Shown piece by piece: positions 24,146-32,291 of a stretch of 64,000 bases of DNA (its first letter is position 1; every line of letters begins with the position of its first letter). A program made the translations under genes and the position numbers. Source of the DNA: Actinoplanes auranticolor (GTDB taxonomy: Bacteria; Actinomycetota; Actinomycetes; Mycobacteriales; Micromonosporaceae); NCBI RefSeq assembly GCF_018332655.1, contig NZ_BOQL01000072.1, positions 40,942-104,941 of the forward strand, written 5' to 3'. The notes under the pieces were generated by a model, which had not been told where the DNA came from, searched no databases, and saw only the letters and a program-made list of their open reading frames with translations.

Positions 24146-24631
24146 TCAGGACGGGACGGGCTCCCGCAGGGCGTCCGGGTTGCCCTCGAGCCAGCTGACG
24201 TGCTGGGTGACGCCGGTGATCCGCCAGCCGTCCGCGGTGCGGACCAGCTTGTTGTCGTAGGACCCGCGCATCAGGTAGAAGTCGCCGCCCGGGGCGCCCT
24301 TCTTGTAGTGCTGGGCGTACATGTAGGAATAGCAGGTGGCCTTGTCGGGGTCGGTCTCGTCGAAGGCGACGCGGTGGTTGGGGCTGATGTGCTGCCGCGC
24401 GGTCCAGCCCTCCAGTGCGCCGGCCGCGAAGCCGACGAACTCGTCCCGGGGGAAGTCCGCTGCGGGCAGGCCCGCCTCGGAGAAGTCGATGTGGACCGGG
24501 TCGGTCATGGTCGCGGCGAACCCTTTCCAGTCGGCTTCGTCGATCGCGACGGCGTACGCGATGACCAGCTCGATGATCGCGGTGCGGTCCTCGATCCGCT
24601 GGATCCTGGCTCCCAGGCTGTCGGTGCTCAT
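24146..24631 (-). CDS. SnoaL-like/NTF2-fold protein
   Basis: A 161-residue protein with the cone-shaped SnoaL_4/NTF2-like pattern: an N-terminal helix (IQRIEDRTAIIELVIAYAVA), DEADWKGFAATM, HISPNHRVAFDE and a C-terminal ADGWRITGVTQHVSW strand pair. Members are polyketide cyclases, dehydratase-like enzymes or proteins of unknown role; the family alone does not give a substrate. AGGAGCACC stands before ATG 24631. It is divergent from an HxlR regulator with an inverted repeat in between, so it is probably the HxlR target. Confidence 0.82.
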   Translation of the reverse strand: MSTDSLGARIQRIEDRTAIIELVIAYAVAIDEADWKGFAATMTDPVHIDFSEAGLPAADFPRDEFVGFAAGALEGWTARQHISPNHRVAFDETDPDKATCYSYMYAQHYKKGAPGGDFYLMRGSYDNKLVRTADGWRITGVTQHVSWLEGNPDALREPVPS

Positions 24632-24700
24632 GGTGCTCCTGTCCTCGGTCGTGCTCGGTGGCCGGCGGAGGACCCGCCGTGTGGCACCATGGTGTTTGAA

Positions 24701-24744
24701 CGTAGGTAACTTACGAATAGGTTGCTACTTAGAAAAAGTAAGTT
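24701..24744. promoter_or_regulatory. Candidate HxlR operator
   Basis: A hyphenated palindrome GTAA-C-TTAC (24706-24714), widened to 12 of 14 symmetric positions over 24701-24715, and a 7-bp inverted repeat AACTTAC (24708-24714) and GTAAGTT (24738-24744), about three helical turns apart. This AT-rich patch is the only one between the divergent SnoaL-like and HxlR genes. Confidence 0.6.
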
Positions 24745-24747
24745 GAG

Positions 24748-25146
24748 ATGATCGTGATGTCAAGCGCTCTCCCCCCGCCGCTGTTCGCCGAGTCCGGGCC
24801 GGCGGCCGCCGGTGGCGCCTGCGAGACCCTGAGCGAGCCGCTGTCGCAGGTCATGACCCTGCTGGGGAAGCGCTGGACCGGCGTGGTGTGGAGCACGCTC
24901 ATGCAGGGGCCGGTCTACTTCAGCGACCTCAAGCGCGGCATCCCCGGCATCAACGACCGGATCCTCAACGAGCGCCTCGTCGAGCTCGTCGACCTGGGCC
25001 TGGCCACCCGGACGGTGGTCGACGACCGGCCGATCCGGGTGCGGTACGAGCTCACCGAGCACGGCGCGGCGATCCGCCCCGCCCTGGCCGAGCTGACGCG
25101 CTGGGCCCAGGACCACCTGCAGAAGGCCACCTCCACCGGCCGGTGA
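24748..25146 (+). CDS. HxlR family regulator
   Basis: A 132-residue winged helix-turn-helix protein with the family signature: Cys28 in GGACETL, MTLLGKRWTGVVWSTLMQGPVYFSDLKRGIPGINDRILNERL split over two helices, and the wing RPIRVRYELTEHG. HxlR proteins often sense quinones, aldehydes or oxidants through the N-terminal Cys. The start could be ATG 24748 or 24757; neither has a strong ribosome site. It probably controls itself and the divergent SnoaL-like gene. Confidence 0.87.
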   Translation: MIVMSSALPPPLFAESGPAAAGGACETLSEPLSQVMTLLGKRWTGVVWSTLMQGPVYFSDLKRGIPGINDRILNERLVELVDLGLATRTVVDDRPIRVRYELTEHGAAIRPALAELTRWAQDHLQKATSTGR

Positions 25147-25213
25147 AGCCGGCTGTGACCCAGCTCATAGGAGCCGGTGATCCGTCGCCGGGCGCGGCAG
25201 CGATCAACCGGGT

Positions 25214-25762
25214 GTGAGTACGAACGTGCCGGACGCGGAGCGGTTGCTGCGCCGGGTCGCCCAGGGCGACCTGGCCGCGTTCGACGAGTTGTACCGCCGG
25301 ACCGCACCGGCGGTCGCGGTCCGGCTGCGGCGCCGGTGCGCCGACGACGGGCTCGTCGCCGAGGTCCTGCAGGACACCTACCTCACCGTGTGGCGCGCGG
25401 CCGGGTCGTTCGCCGATCTGCGGCCGCGCGGCGGCGGGGCGGCCGGCTGGCTCTGGACGATCGCCGCGCGCCGGCTGGTCGACGCCCTGCGCCGGCAGGC
25501 CCGCCGGCTCGAGGCGCCCGCCGGGGCGCTGCCGGTGCTCAGCATGCCGGCGGCCGAGGACGAGGCGCTGGCCGGCACGGTCGGCGGTGAACTCGGCGCC
25601 GCCCTGGCCCAGCTCGCCCCGGAGCTACGCGCGGTCCTGCGCGCCATGGTCCTGGACGGGCTGTCCGTCCGCGAGACGTCGGTCCTGCTGGGACTGCCCG
25701 AGGGCACCGTGAAGAGCCGGGCGCGGCGGGCCCGCACCGCGATGAGGGAGGCACTCTCGTGA
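25214..25762 (+). CDS. ECF RNA polymerase sigma factor
   Basis: A 182-residue group 4 sigma-70 factor. Region 2 covers about 12-80 (GDLAAFDELYRRTAPAV, EVLQDTYLTVWRAAGSF) and region 4 about 120-180 (LSVRETSVLLGLPEGTVKSRARRARTAMR). The GTG start at 25214 has no clear ribosome site. It overlaps the anti-sigma gene by 4 bp (GTGA), the typical cognate pair layout, and leads a five-gene operon ending in an ABC exporter, which it may drive. A self-recognised promoter upstream was not identified. Confidence 0.92.
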   Translation: MSTNVPDAERLLRRVAQGDLAAFDELYRRTAPAVAVRLRRRCADDGLVAEVLQDTYLTVWRAAGSFADLRPRGGGAAGWLWTIAARRLVDALRRQARRLEAPAGALPVLSMPAAEDEALAGTVGGELGAALAQLAPELRAVLRAMVLDGLSVRETSVLLGLPEGTVKSRARRARTAMREALS

Positions 25763-26559
25763 CCGCGCACATCTCGGCGGCGGTGCTGAGGGCGTACGCC
25801 ACCGGCGAACTCGGTGCCGACGACGCCATGGCCTGGCCGGTGGAGGCGCACCTGGAGGCGTGCCCGCAGTGCCAGGAACGGCTGGCCGACGAGGTGCCGG
25901 GGCCGGTCCGCGACATGGTCGCCGAGGCCCGGCTGGCCGTCCTGGCCCAGGCGCGCAACGGCCCGCCACCGGTGCGGCGCCGCCGTCTGCGCCGGCTGTC
26001 GCACCGGTGGGCCTCGTGGTCGGTGCTGCCCTGGGCGCTGGTCACCCTCCTGGCTGTCGCCGCCGCGTTCCTGCTCGACGAAACCTTCGCGGCGCGCTCG
26101 TCGGTGGTGCTGATGCTGGCGCCGGTGGCGCCCCTCGGCGGGCTGGCGGTCGCCTGGTCGCGGCGGTCGGACCCGGCCTGGGAGACCGTTTCCGGTACGG
26201 CCCGCGCCGGCCTCGAACTGTTGCTGCGCCGTACGGTCGTGGTGCTCGTCGTCGTCCTGCCGCTGCTCGCCGCGGTGGGCTGGCGGCTCGGCACGAATCC
26301 GGCCCTGTGGCTGCTGCCGTGCCTGGCCTTCACCGCCGCGGCGTTGCTGCTCGGCGGCCTGATCGGGATGAGCCGCGCGGCGGCGCTGCTGGGCGGTGGC
26401 TGGATGCTGGCGGTCGCCCTGCCCACGCTCATCGCCGACCGTCAGCCGGTGCTGGTCCAGCCGCAGAGCCTGCCCGGGTGGGCGGTGGCCGCCGTGGCGC
26501 TGGCCCTGCTCACCCTGCTGCGGGCCGGAGACCACCGGCACCACACCAGCTGGAAATGA
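25759..26559 (+). CDS. Zinc-finger anti-sigma factor, multi-pass membrane protein
   Basis: A 266-residue protein. The N-terminal anti-sigma domain has the HxxxCxxC zinc motif (HLEACPQCQ, about 31-39), which in ZAS proteins clamps the sigma factor. Unlike the usual single-helix anti-sigma, about six hydrophobic segments follow (two in about 95-135, four in about 155-255). That makes it look like a sensor embedded in the membrane. It probably binds the sigma factor encoded just upstream. The ABC genes follow 27 bp later. Confidence 0.85.
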   Translation: MTAHISAAVLRAYATGELGADDAMAWPVEAHLEACPQCQERLADEVPGPVRDMVAEARLAVLAQARNGPPPVRRRRLRRLSHRWASWSVLPWALVTLLAVAAAFLLDETFAARSSVVLMLAPVAPLGGLAVAWSRRSDPAWETVSGTARAGLELLLRRTVVVLVVVLPLLAAVGWRLGTNPALWLLPCLAFTAAALLLGGLIGMSRAAALLGGGWMLAVALPTLIADRQPVLVQPQSLPGWAVAAVALALLTLLRAGDHRHHTSWK

Positions 26560-26586
26560 CGTCCCGTCGAACGACTAGGAGCATCC

Positions 26587-27381
26587 ATGCGTGCGGTCAG
26601 CGCTGACGAACTGGCCCCCTCGACCGAGGCCTGGCCGGTCCAGGCCACCGGCCTGCGGGTCAAGGCGGGCTCCCGGCTCGCCGTCGACGGGCTCGACCTG
26701 ACCCTGGGGCCCGGCGTCCACGGGCTGCTCGGTCCGAACGGCGCCGGCAAGACCACCCTCATGCGGGCGCTGGCCACCGTGGTCCGGCCCGAGGACGGCC
26801 GGCTGCGGCTGCTCGGTCGTGACGTCCGGCAACGCAAGACGCTGCGGACGTTGCGTTCCCGGCTCGGCTATCTGCCCCAGCAGTTCGGCTTCTACCCGAA
26901 GTTCACCGTCCGCGACTACGTCGAGTACATGGCCTGGCTGCGGGAGGTGCCCACCACGGCGGTCCCGGCCGCCACCCAGCGCGCCATCGACCGGGTCGGG
27001 CTGACCGGCCGCGCCGACTCGCGGCTCCGGTCGCTGTCCGGCGGGATGCTGCGCCGGGCCGGCATCGCCCAGGCCATCGTCAACGAGCCCGAGCTGCTGC
27101 TGCTCGACGAGCCGACCGTCGGCCTCGATCCCGGGCAACGGGTCGAGTTCCGCGAGCTGCTGCGCGACCTCGGTGACGGGTCCTGCGTGCTGGTCTCCAC
27201 CCACCTGGTCGAGGACGTGGTGGCCGCGTGCACCAACGTCCTGCTGCTCGACGAGGGCAGGCTCGTCTTCCGGGGCCTGCCCGGCGAGCTGGCCCGCCTC
27301 GGCGCGAGCGACGGCGTCGGGGACAGCGCCGCCGAGCGCGGCTACTCGGTGCTGCTGCGCGAGCACCGGAGCGCCGCATGA
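26587..27381 (+). CDS. ABC transporter ATP-binding protein
   Basis: A 264-residue ATPase: Walker A GPNGAGKTT, Q-loop LPQQFGFYPKFTVRDYVEY, signature LSGGMLRRAGIAQAI, Walker B LLLLDEPTVGLD and switch His in VSTHLVEDV. The form is that of exporter-type (DRA/CcmA-like) ATPases that pair with multi-pass permeases encoded downstream. It overlaps the next gene by 4 bp (ATGA). Confidence 0.93.
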   Translation: MRAVSADELAPSTEAWPVQATGLRVKAGSRLAVDGLDLTLGPGVHGLLGPNGAGKTTLMRALATVVRPEDGRLRLLGRDVRQRKTLRTLRSRLGYLPQQFGFYPKFTVRDYVEYMAWLREVPTTAVPAATQRAIDRVGLTGRADSRLRSLSGGMLRRAGIAQAIVNEPELLLLDEPTVGLDPGQRVEFRELLRDLGDGSCVLVSTHLVEDVVAACTNVLLLDEGRLVFRGLPGELARLGASDGVGDSAAERGYSVLLREHRSAA

Positions 27382-28754
27382 TCCGCGTCATCCGCACCGA
27401 ACTGCGCCGCTCCAACGCCATCACGCTCACCGTCCTGCTGCTGCTGGCGAGTGCGCTGGTGCTCACTGCGTCGATGCACCAGTGGAACCGGCAGTGGCTG
27501 CTCTTCTCCTATCAGCAGGCGGGCGCTCTGCTGCTGCTCGTACCGCTGGCGCTGGCCGGTGGCGCGATGCTCGGTCGGCGCGAGGCGCGTACCGGGGCGG
27601 ACGAGCTGATGGGCAGCACCGGCCGTCCCCGCTGGCAGAAGGTCACCCCGCCGGCGGCGGCGCTGGCCGTGGCCGTGGCCGGCGTTCATCTGCTGACGCT
27701 GGCGATCGGCGCCACGGTGATCGGCGCGACCGGCGGCCTGGTCAACGCCGTCGGCGCGTTGCCGGCCCTGGTCGACATCACGGTGCTCGTCGGCGCCGGG
27801 TGGCTGGGCTTCGCCGCCGCGCGGGCCTGGCCGACACCGGCGCTGCCCCCGGCGCTGGCCGCACTGGTCCTGGTCGGCCAGGTCGCCGTGGAGTTCACCG
27901 CCGCGGACAGCCGGCTGCGCAACCTCACGCTCAACCTGCCGCCGCCGGGAAACGCCTGGGAGTCCTTCACCACCGAGGCGCTGCTGGGACGGCTGGCGCT
28001 CGGCGCCGGCCTGCTCCTGGGTGGTCTGCTGCTCGGCGTCGGCGCGTCCCGGCTCCTGCGGGCCACGGGCCTCGCTGCGGCGGCCGCGGGGATGGTGCTC
28101 GCCGTCGTCATCACGCCCCTCGGTCTGGGCGCCCGGTACCGGGTGGACGCGGCCGCGCAACGCCTGGTCTGCGCCGACGGCACGCCACAGGTGTGTGTCA
28201 CCGCCGGGTACGCCCACGAACTGCCGACCGTGACCCCGGCGGTGCGCCGAGCACTCACCCTGCTGGCCAAACTGCCCGGCGCACCGACGCGGGCGGTCCA
28301 GTGGCGCGCCGACGCCGCCTCCACCTTCGACCCCGCCCAGTTCCGCGGCACCACGCCGAAGACCGAACCGGGCACGGTCCTGTTCCGCGTCGACCCCGAC
28401 AACCGCCTCGGCGGCACGGGTGACCTGTTCCGGCTGAGAGCGCTGGACGCCACGGCCCTGACCGCGAACATCGTCAACGGCGCCGGTACCACCATGAACG
28501 GCTGCCACCTCGGCGACACGGTGGCGCTGGGCGCGGCCGGCGCCTGGCTGATGGGCGTCGACGTCCCGCCCGTGACCGACCTCCAGTTCAGCTACGACGA
28601 AGGCGTCCGCGCTGAGATCGCGGCGACCGTCCGCGCCCTGCGGAACCTCCCCGAGCGCGAACAGGTACGCCGGGTGACCGCCCTGCGCGACGCGGCCGAC
28701 GCCTGCCGCACCGAAGACCTGCGCAGCATCCTCACCGGCGCACCGGTCGCATGA
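27378..28754 (+). CDS. ABC-2-like permease with large C-terminal extracytoplasmic domain
   Basis: A 458-residue protein. The first about 250 residues contain six hydrophobic helices; residues about 270-455 are soluble and hold Cys pairs (LVCADGTPQVC; ACRTEDL), consistent with an oxidised outer-face domain. I do not recognise the soluble part. Start ATG 27378 overlaps the ATPase stop; the end overlaps the next membrane gene by 4 bp. Together they look like an exporter or membrane remodelling complex under the upstream sigma/anti-sigma pair. Confidence 0.75.
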   Translation: MIRVIRTELRRSNAITLTVLLLLASALVLTASMHQWNRQWLLFSYQQAGALLLLVPLALAGGAMLGRREARTGADELMGSTGRPRWQKVTPPAAALAVAVAGVHLLTLAIGATVIGATGGLVNAVGALPALVDITVLVGAGWLGFAAARAWPTPALPPALAALVLVGQVAVEFTAADSRLRNLTLNLPPPGNAWESFTTEALLGRLALGAGLLLGGLLLGVGASRLLRATGLAAAAAGMVLAVVITPLGLGARYRVDAAAQRLVCADGTPQVCVTAGYAHELPTVTPAVRRALTLLAKLPGAPTRAVQWRADAASTFDPAQFRGTTPKTEPGTVLFRVDPDNRLGGTGDLFRLRALDATALTANIVNGAGTTMNGCHLGDTVALGAAGAWLMGVDVPPVTDLQFSYDEGVRAEIAATVRALRNLPEREQVRRVTALRDAADACRTEDLRSILTGAPVA

Positions 28755-29368
28755 TCACCGGCTGGCTGCCGCTCTACCTGCGCTCACGCCGCGTCCCGCT
28801 CGCCGCGCCGATGTCCCTGGCCGCGGTCGCCGCGGTCACGCTGCTCTGGTCCACCTCGGCCGACGGGCCCGAGGTGGGCCCCGGCCTGGCCGCCCTCACG
28901 GTCGTGCTGGCGCTGGCCCCGCTGATCCCCACCCTGACCGGCGACGACGACTCCCTGGAAGGCGCGACGGCGCTGCCCTGGCCACCGCGGCGGGTCCTGC
29001 ACCTGCTCGCCGCCGGTACGTTCGTCGCGGCCCTGCTGCTGGTGGCCCGGGCAGCCGGCGCCGACTTCGGCCCGGCCGGGCAGATCATCCGCAACAGCGC
29101 CGGTCTGGCCGGGCTGATCGGGCTCGGCGTCGCGCTGCTCGGTCCCCGGCTCGCCTGGGCCGCCCCGATCGGGTGGGCGGCTTTGCAGGCGATGCTGGCC
29201 GGGACGGGTGGACCCGGCTGGCAGCAATCCCTGTTCTGGCTGATCCAGCCGGCCGGCAGCGTCCCGGCGGCGCTCACCGCGGCGGTGCTGCTGCTGGCCG
29301 GGGTGATCGGTTACGCCGTACGCACGAGCCCGCCCACCGCAGCGAACGAGGCCACGATGAGCCGGTAG
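28751..29368 (+). CDS. Integral membrane protein, ABC operon partner
   Basis: A 205-residue protein with about six hydrophobic helices and short loops, no recognised motif. It overlaps the permease gene (ATGA) and is the last intact gene of the sigma/anti-sigma/ABC operon, so a second permease subunit is the simplest reading. Confidence 0.7.
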   Translation: MITGWLPLYLRSRRVPLAAPMSLAAVAAVTLLWSTSADGPEVGPGLAALTVVLALAPLIPTLTGDDDSLEGATALPWPPRRVLHLLAAGTFVAALLLVARAAGADFGPAGQIIRNSAGLAGLIGLGVALLGPRLAWAAPIGWAALQAMLAGTGGPGWQQSLFWLIQPAGSVPAALTAAVLLLAGVIGYAVRTSPPTAANEATMSR

Positions 29369-29371
29369 CGG

Positions 29372-29596
29372 GTGTTCGGCAACGCCGCCGCGGGCACGCC
29401 ACTGATGCAGGCCGGTCCGCGGGCCGGGATCGACCTGCCGCTGCGGATCCTGGTGTGGTCCCAGGACGGCGAGACCCGCGTCGCGTTCCGTGATCCCCGG
29501 ACCCTGGCCGAAGGTTTCCTGCTCGCGGAGCAGACCGGGACGCTGGACCGGCTCCGCGGCGTCCTGGACGCCCTGGTGGCCGAGGTGAGCGGCTGA
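29372..29596 (+). CDS. Truncated DUF302 family protein
   Basis: A 74-residue protein matching only the C-terminal part of DUF302 (FGNAAAGTPLMQAGPRAGIDLPLRILVW, split here over about 2-30, then FRDPRTLAE). Intact members have about 130 residues, with an N-terminal strand-helix unit missing here. The GTG at 29372 begins 3 bp after the membrane gene stop. It may be a relic left by a deletion; whether it folds is doubtful. DUF302 has no established function. Confidence 0.55.
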   Translation: MFGNAAAGTPLMQAGPRAGIDLPLRILVWSQDGETRVAFRDPRTLAEGFLLAEQTGTLDRLRGVLDALVAEVSG

Positions 29597-29618
29597 CGCC
29601 GACCGGCTGGGACGGACC

Positions 29619-29643
29619 GGGGAGCCGCTCGGAGCGGCTCCCC
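29619..29643. terminator. Bidirectional hairpin terminator
   Basis: Eleven-base arms GGGGAGCCGCT and AGCGGCTCCCC with a 3-nt loop (CGG), between the convergent DUF302 remnant and the LPXTG protein gene. Confidence 0.75.
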
Positions 29644-29651
29644 GTCGTCGC

Positions 29652-31190
29652 TCAGGCGAGGTAGCGGGTGCGGCGGCGCCGGGTTACCACGACGGCAGTC
29701 GCGCCGGCCAGCAGCAGCGCGACGCCCGCGCCGGCCGCCAGGGTCGCGTTGACGCCGGTGACCGGTAGCCCGCCGCCCTCACCACCGGTGTCGCCACCCT
29801 CGCCGCCGCCACCGGTCGCGTCACCGGTGCCGGCGGGCGGGTTGATCAGCAGCTCGGCGGTGTTGTTGGCGGCGTTGCGGTCGGGCCCGTAGACGCCGTC
29901 CTCGGCGGTTTCGGTGCGGGCGGTGATGGTGCCTCGGCCCGTACCGCTGATGGTGATCTTCAGGGCCCAGGTCGCGGTCTCGCCGACCGCGAGTCCGCCG
30001 CTGAGGCAGCGGTATTCGCCGGCCTTGCCGTCGACAGGGACGCAGTTGCGGTCGGCCTCGGCGACGGCGGTGCCCGCCGGGAGCACGACGTGGGCGCTGG
30101 GGAACCGGTCCCACGCGTCGATGACGGCCGGGCCGAGGTTCTTGACCCCGATCGTCGCGGTGACCGTCTCGCCGGCCTCGCCGCGGACGGTCGTACCGAT
30201 GGCGGCCAGGTCGGGCAGGTTCCGGCCGGTCACGTCGACCACGACGTGGGTGAAGTTGTCGACGGCCGAAACCTCCGTCTGCGGGACGGCCCGCCGGGCC
30301 GCCGACGCCTTCTCCACCAGCTGCAGCGCCGGGCCGGTGCCCGGCTTGCCGCCGCGCCGGCGGATGGCCGCCATCGAGTCGGCCGCGTCGTCGGGGGTCT
30401 GCCATTCGGCGTACGTGTCGAAAGTCGACGGTGCCGGCGCGTCCGCGCCCAGCCGGACCGAGACGGGTGCGGCCGGCGCGTACTGCTTGCCGGCGGCCAG
30501 CTCCCGGTCGAAGACGCAGTAGAACTCCACGTCGGTGTAGACGCAGTTGCTGTACTGCGGCCGGTACGACGCGCTGCGGGAACCGCTGCTGGAGCTCAGC
30601 ACCGCGCCCCGCACGACCCGGGACCCGGCGTTGCGGACGGTGGGGGACAACGCCAGCGTCGAACCGGCGTCGCCGGCCAGAGTGATCTCCGGCCCGGCCA
30701 CCAGGTTCACCGCCTCGGCCACGGTCACCTCGCCGGTCGCCGCGCGGGACAGCCCGGCCGCCTCGACGGTGACCGCGTACGTGCCGGTCGCGCCCGCGAC
30801 GGCGCCGGGAGCCGCCTTCAGATCCAGGAACGCCGGGTACGCGTCGATGATCGAGACGTTGAGCGTGTCGTACGTGCAGGTGGTCCGCGGGCCCGCGGTG
30901 TCGCAGTCACCACCGAACGTCGGGCGCGCATCCGCCACGGTCGCCACCCCGGCCAGACCGGTGGCGTCGATGACCACCTTGACGCCGGTCAGCAAGACGT
31001 CGGTGTCGCTGTCGTTGCGCAGCCGCACGGCGATGCCCGTGGCGGTCGAACTCGTCGGCACGAGCACGTCCGACGCCTCGAGCTGGATCCGGTCGGCCGG
31101 CGCGGCGTGGGCGACGCCGGGCACCGCGAGCGCCGCTGCCGCGAGCACGACTGCCAGCGCCGGCAGCCGCCGGGCACGTAGAAATGACAC
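29652..31190 (-). CDS. LPXTG-anchored surface protein
   Basis: A 512-residue secreted wall protein. Signal peptide about 1-29 (AHAA), then Thr/Val-rich beta domains with two Cys pairs, one CARDB/DUF11-like repeat near the C-terminus (GETVTATIGVKNLGPAVIDAW), a Gly/Glu-rich linker, LPVTG at about 476-480, a hydrophobic helix and an RRRRTR tail: a complete sortase sorting signal. The GTG start at 31190 has GGGGAGGAA upstream. The mature protein is expected to be covalently attached to peptidoglycan. No sortase gene is in the window. Ligand unknown. Confidence 0.85.
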   Translation of the reverse strand: MSFLRARRLPALAVVLAAAALAVPGVAHAAPADRIQLEASDVLVPTSSTATGIAVRLRNDSDTDVLLTGVKVVIDATGLAGVATVADARPTFGGDCDTAGPRTTCTYDTLNVSIIDAYPAFLDLKAAPGAVAGATGTYAVTVEAAGLSRAATGEVTVAEAVNLVAGPEITLAGDAGSTLALSPTVRNAGSRVVRGAVLSSSSGSRSASYRPQYSNCVYTDVEFYCVFDRELAAGKQYAPAAPVSVRLGADAPAPSTFDTYAEWQTPDDAADSMAAIRRRGGKPGTGPALQLVEKASAARRAVPQTEVSAVDNFTHVVVDVTGRNLPDLAAIGTTVRGEAGETVTATIGVKNLGPAVIDAWDRFPSAHVVLPAGTAVAEADRNCVPVDGKAGEYRCLSGGLAVGETATWALKITISGTGRGTITARTETAEDGVYGPDRNAANNTAELLINPPAGTGDATGGGGEGGDTGGEGGGLPVTGVNATLAAGAGVALLLAGATAVVVTRRRRTRYLA

Positions 31191-31308
31191 GATGTTCCTC
31201 CCCGTGGTGTACGGCGAGGAATCCTAGCCAATCGATGCCAGGCGGTCACCGCGGCCGTGCTGACCTCGCCGGGGCGTAATCCGGGAGGCCCCGGGGTACC
31301 GGGGCCGC

Positions 31309-32250
31309 GTGACGGATCAGGGGTCGGCCGGGCGGGTCGCGGTGGTGTGGCAGCGGCTGCGCGACCGGATCGGCTGGCTGGACCATGTGGTCCGGGCCGG
31401 GGTGCGCTACGACGAGGCCGACGGTGGCCGGCTCGCCGCCGCGGTGACGTACTACGCGTTCTTCGCCACGTTCTCGCTGGGCCTGCTGGCGTTCGCCGTC
31501 TTCGGCTTCGTCCTGGAAGATCCGGCCGTGCTGCACGCGGTGGAACGGTACGCGGAGGAGAACCTGCCCACCGTCGATGTACACGCGTGGCGCAACGCGC
31601 GGAACACCGCGGGTGTCGTCGCGTTCGTCGGGTTGCCGGTCACCGGCTGGTTCTGGATCGACGCGCTGCGCTCGTCGATCCGCCGGATCTGGGATCTGCC
31701 CGAGTATCCGGGCCGGCTCGTCCTGCGGATCCTCGTCGACCTGGGCGTGCTGGTCGGGCTGGGCGTCCTGCTGGCGGCCTCACTGTCGGTGGCCTATGCG
31801 ACCACCGTGGTCGCGAACCGGCTGGTCGACGCGGCGGACACCGGCGCCGGCCCGTCGCGGTGGCTGCTGGCCACGGTCGGTCTCCTGCTCGGCCTCGCCG
31901 TGAACATGGTCCTGGCCGCCGGCATGCTCACCGGCCTGCCCCGGGTGAAGATGCCCGTGCGCCGGGTCCTGGGGCCGGCGTTGCTGATCGCCGTCGGGCT
32001 CGAACTGCTCAAGACCCTGGGCCGGCTGTACGTGGAGCGCACCGAGGCCAATCCGACGTACCACCTCGTCGCCGGCTCGGTCGGGCTGCTGGTCTTCCTC
32101 AACGCCGTCAACCAGCTGGTCCTGTTCGCCGCCGCGCTGACGGCGACCAGCACAGCCGGCCGTCCGGCCGACCTCGCCACGCCGGGCGACGATGACGCGA
32201 GCCCGGCGGCCGACGATGACGCGAGCCCGGCCGCCGACGACACGGCCTGA
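31309..32250 (+). CDS. YihY/BrkB family membrane protein
   Basis: A 313-residue inner-membrane protein with six helices and the family start GGRLAAAVTYYAFFATFSLGLL, followed by a long loop and PVTGWFWIDALRSSIRRIW. YihY was once miscalled RNase BN; members are now seen as envelope proteins, with a transport role suggested for some. The acidic tail is a repeat of DDDASPAA units (last about 20 residues). Monocistronic; GTG start. Confidence 0.85.
   Translation: MTDQGSAGRVAVVWQRLRDRIGWLDHVVRAGVRYDEADGGRLAAAVTYYAFFATFSLGLLAFAVFGFVLEDPAVLHAVERYAEENLPTVDVHAWRNARNTAGVVAFVGLPVTGWFWIDALRSSIRRIWDLPEYPGRLVLRILVDLGVLVGLGVLLAASLSVAYATTVVANRLVDAADTGAGPSRWLLATVGLLLGLAVNMVLAAGMLTGLPRVKMPVRRVLGPALLIAVGLELLKTLGRLYVERTEANPTYHLVAGSVGLLVFLNAVNQLVLFAAALTATSTAGRPADLATPGDDDASPAADDDASPAADDTA
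32188..32235 (+). repeat. Two tandem 24-bp coding repeats
   Basis: Two copies of a 24-bp unit beginning GACGATGACGCGAGCCCGGC, differing by one base and followed by a partial third. They encode the acidic DDDASPAA tail of the YihY-like protein and could vary in number between strains. Confidence 0.7.
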
Positions 32251-32291
32251 GGTCGCTCCCGGCGGCGGCCCCGGGCCGGCCGAACCTGCGG

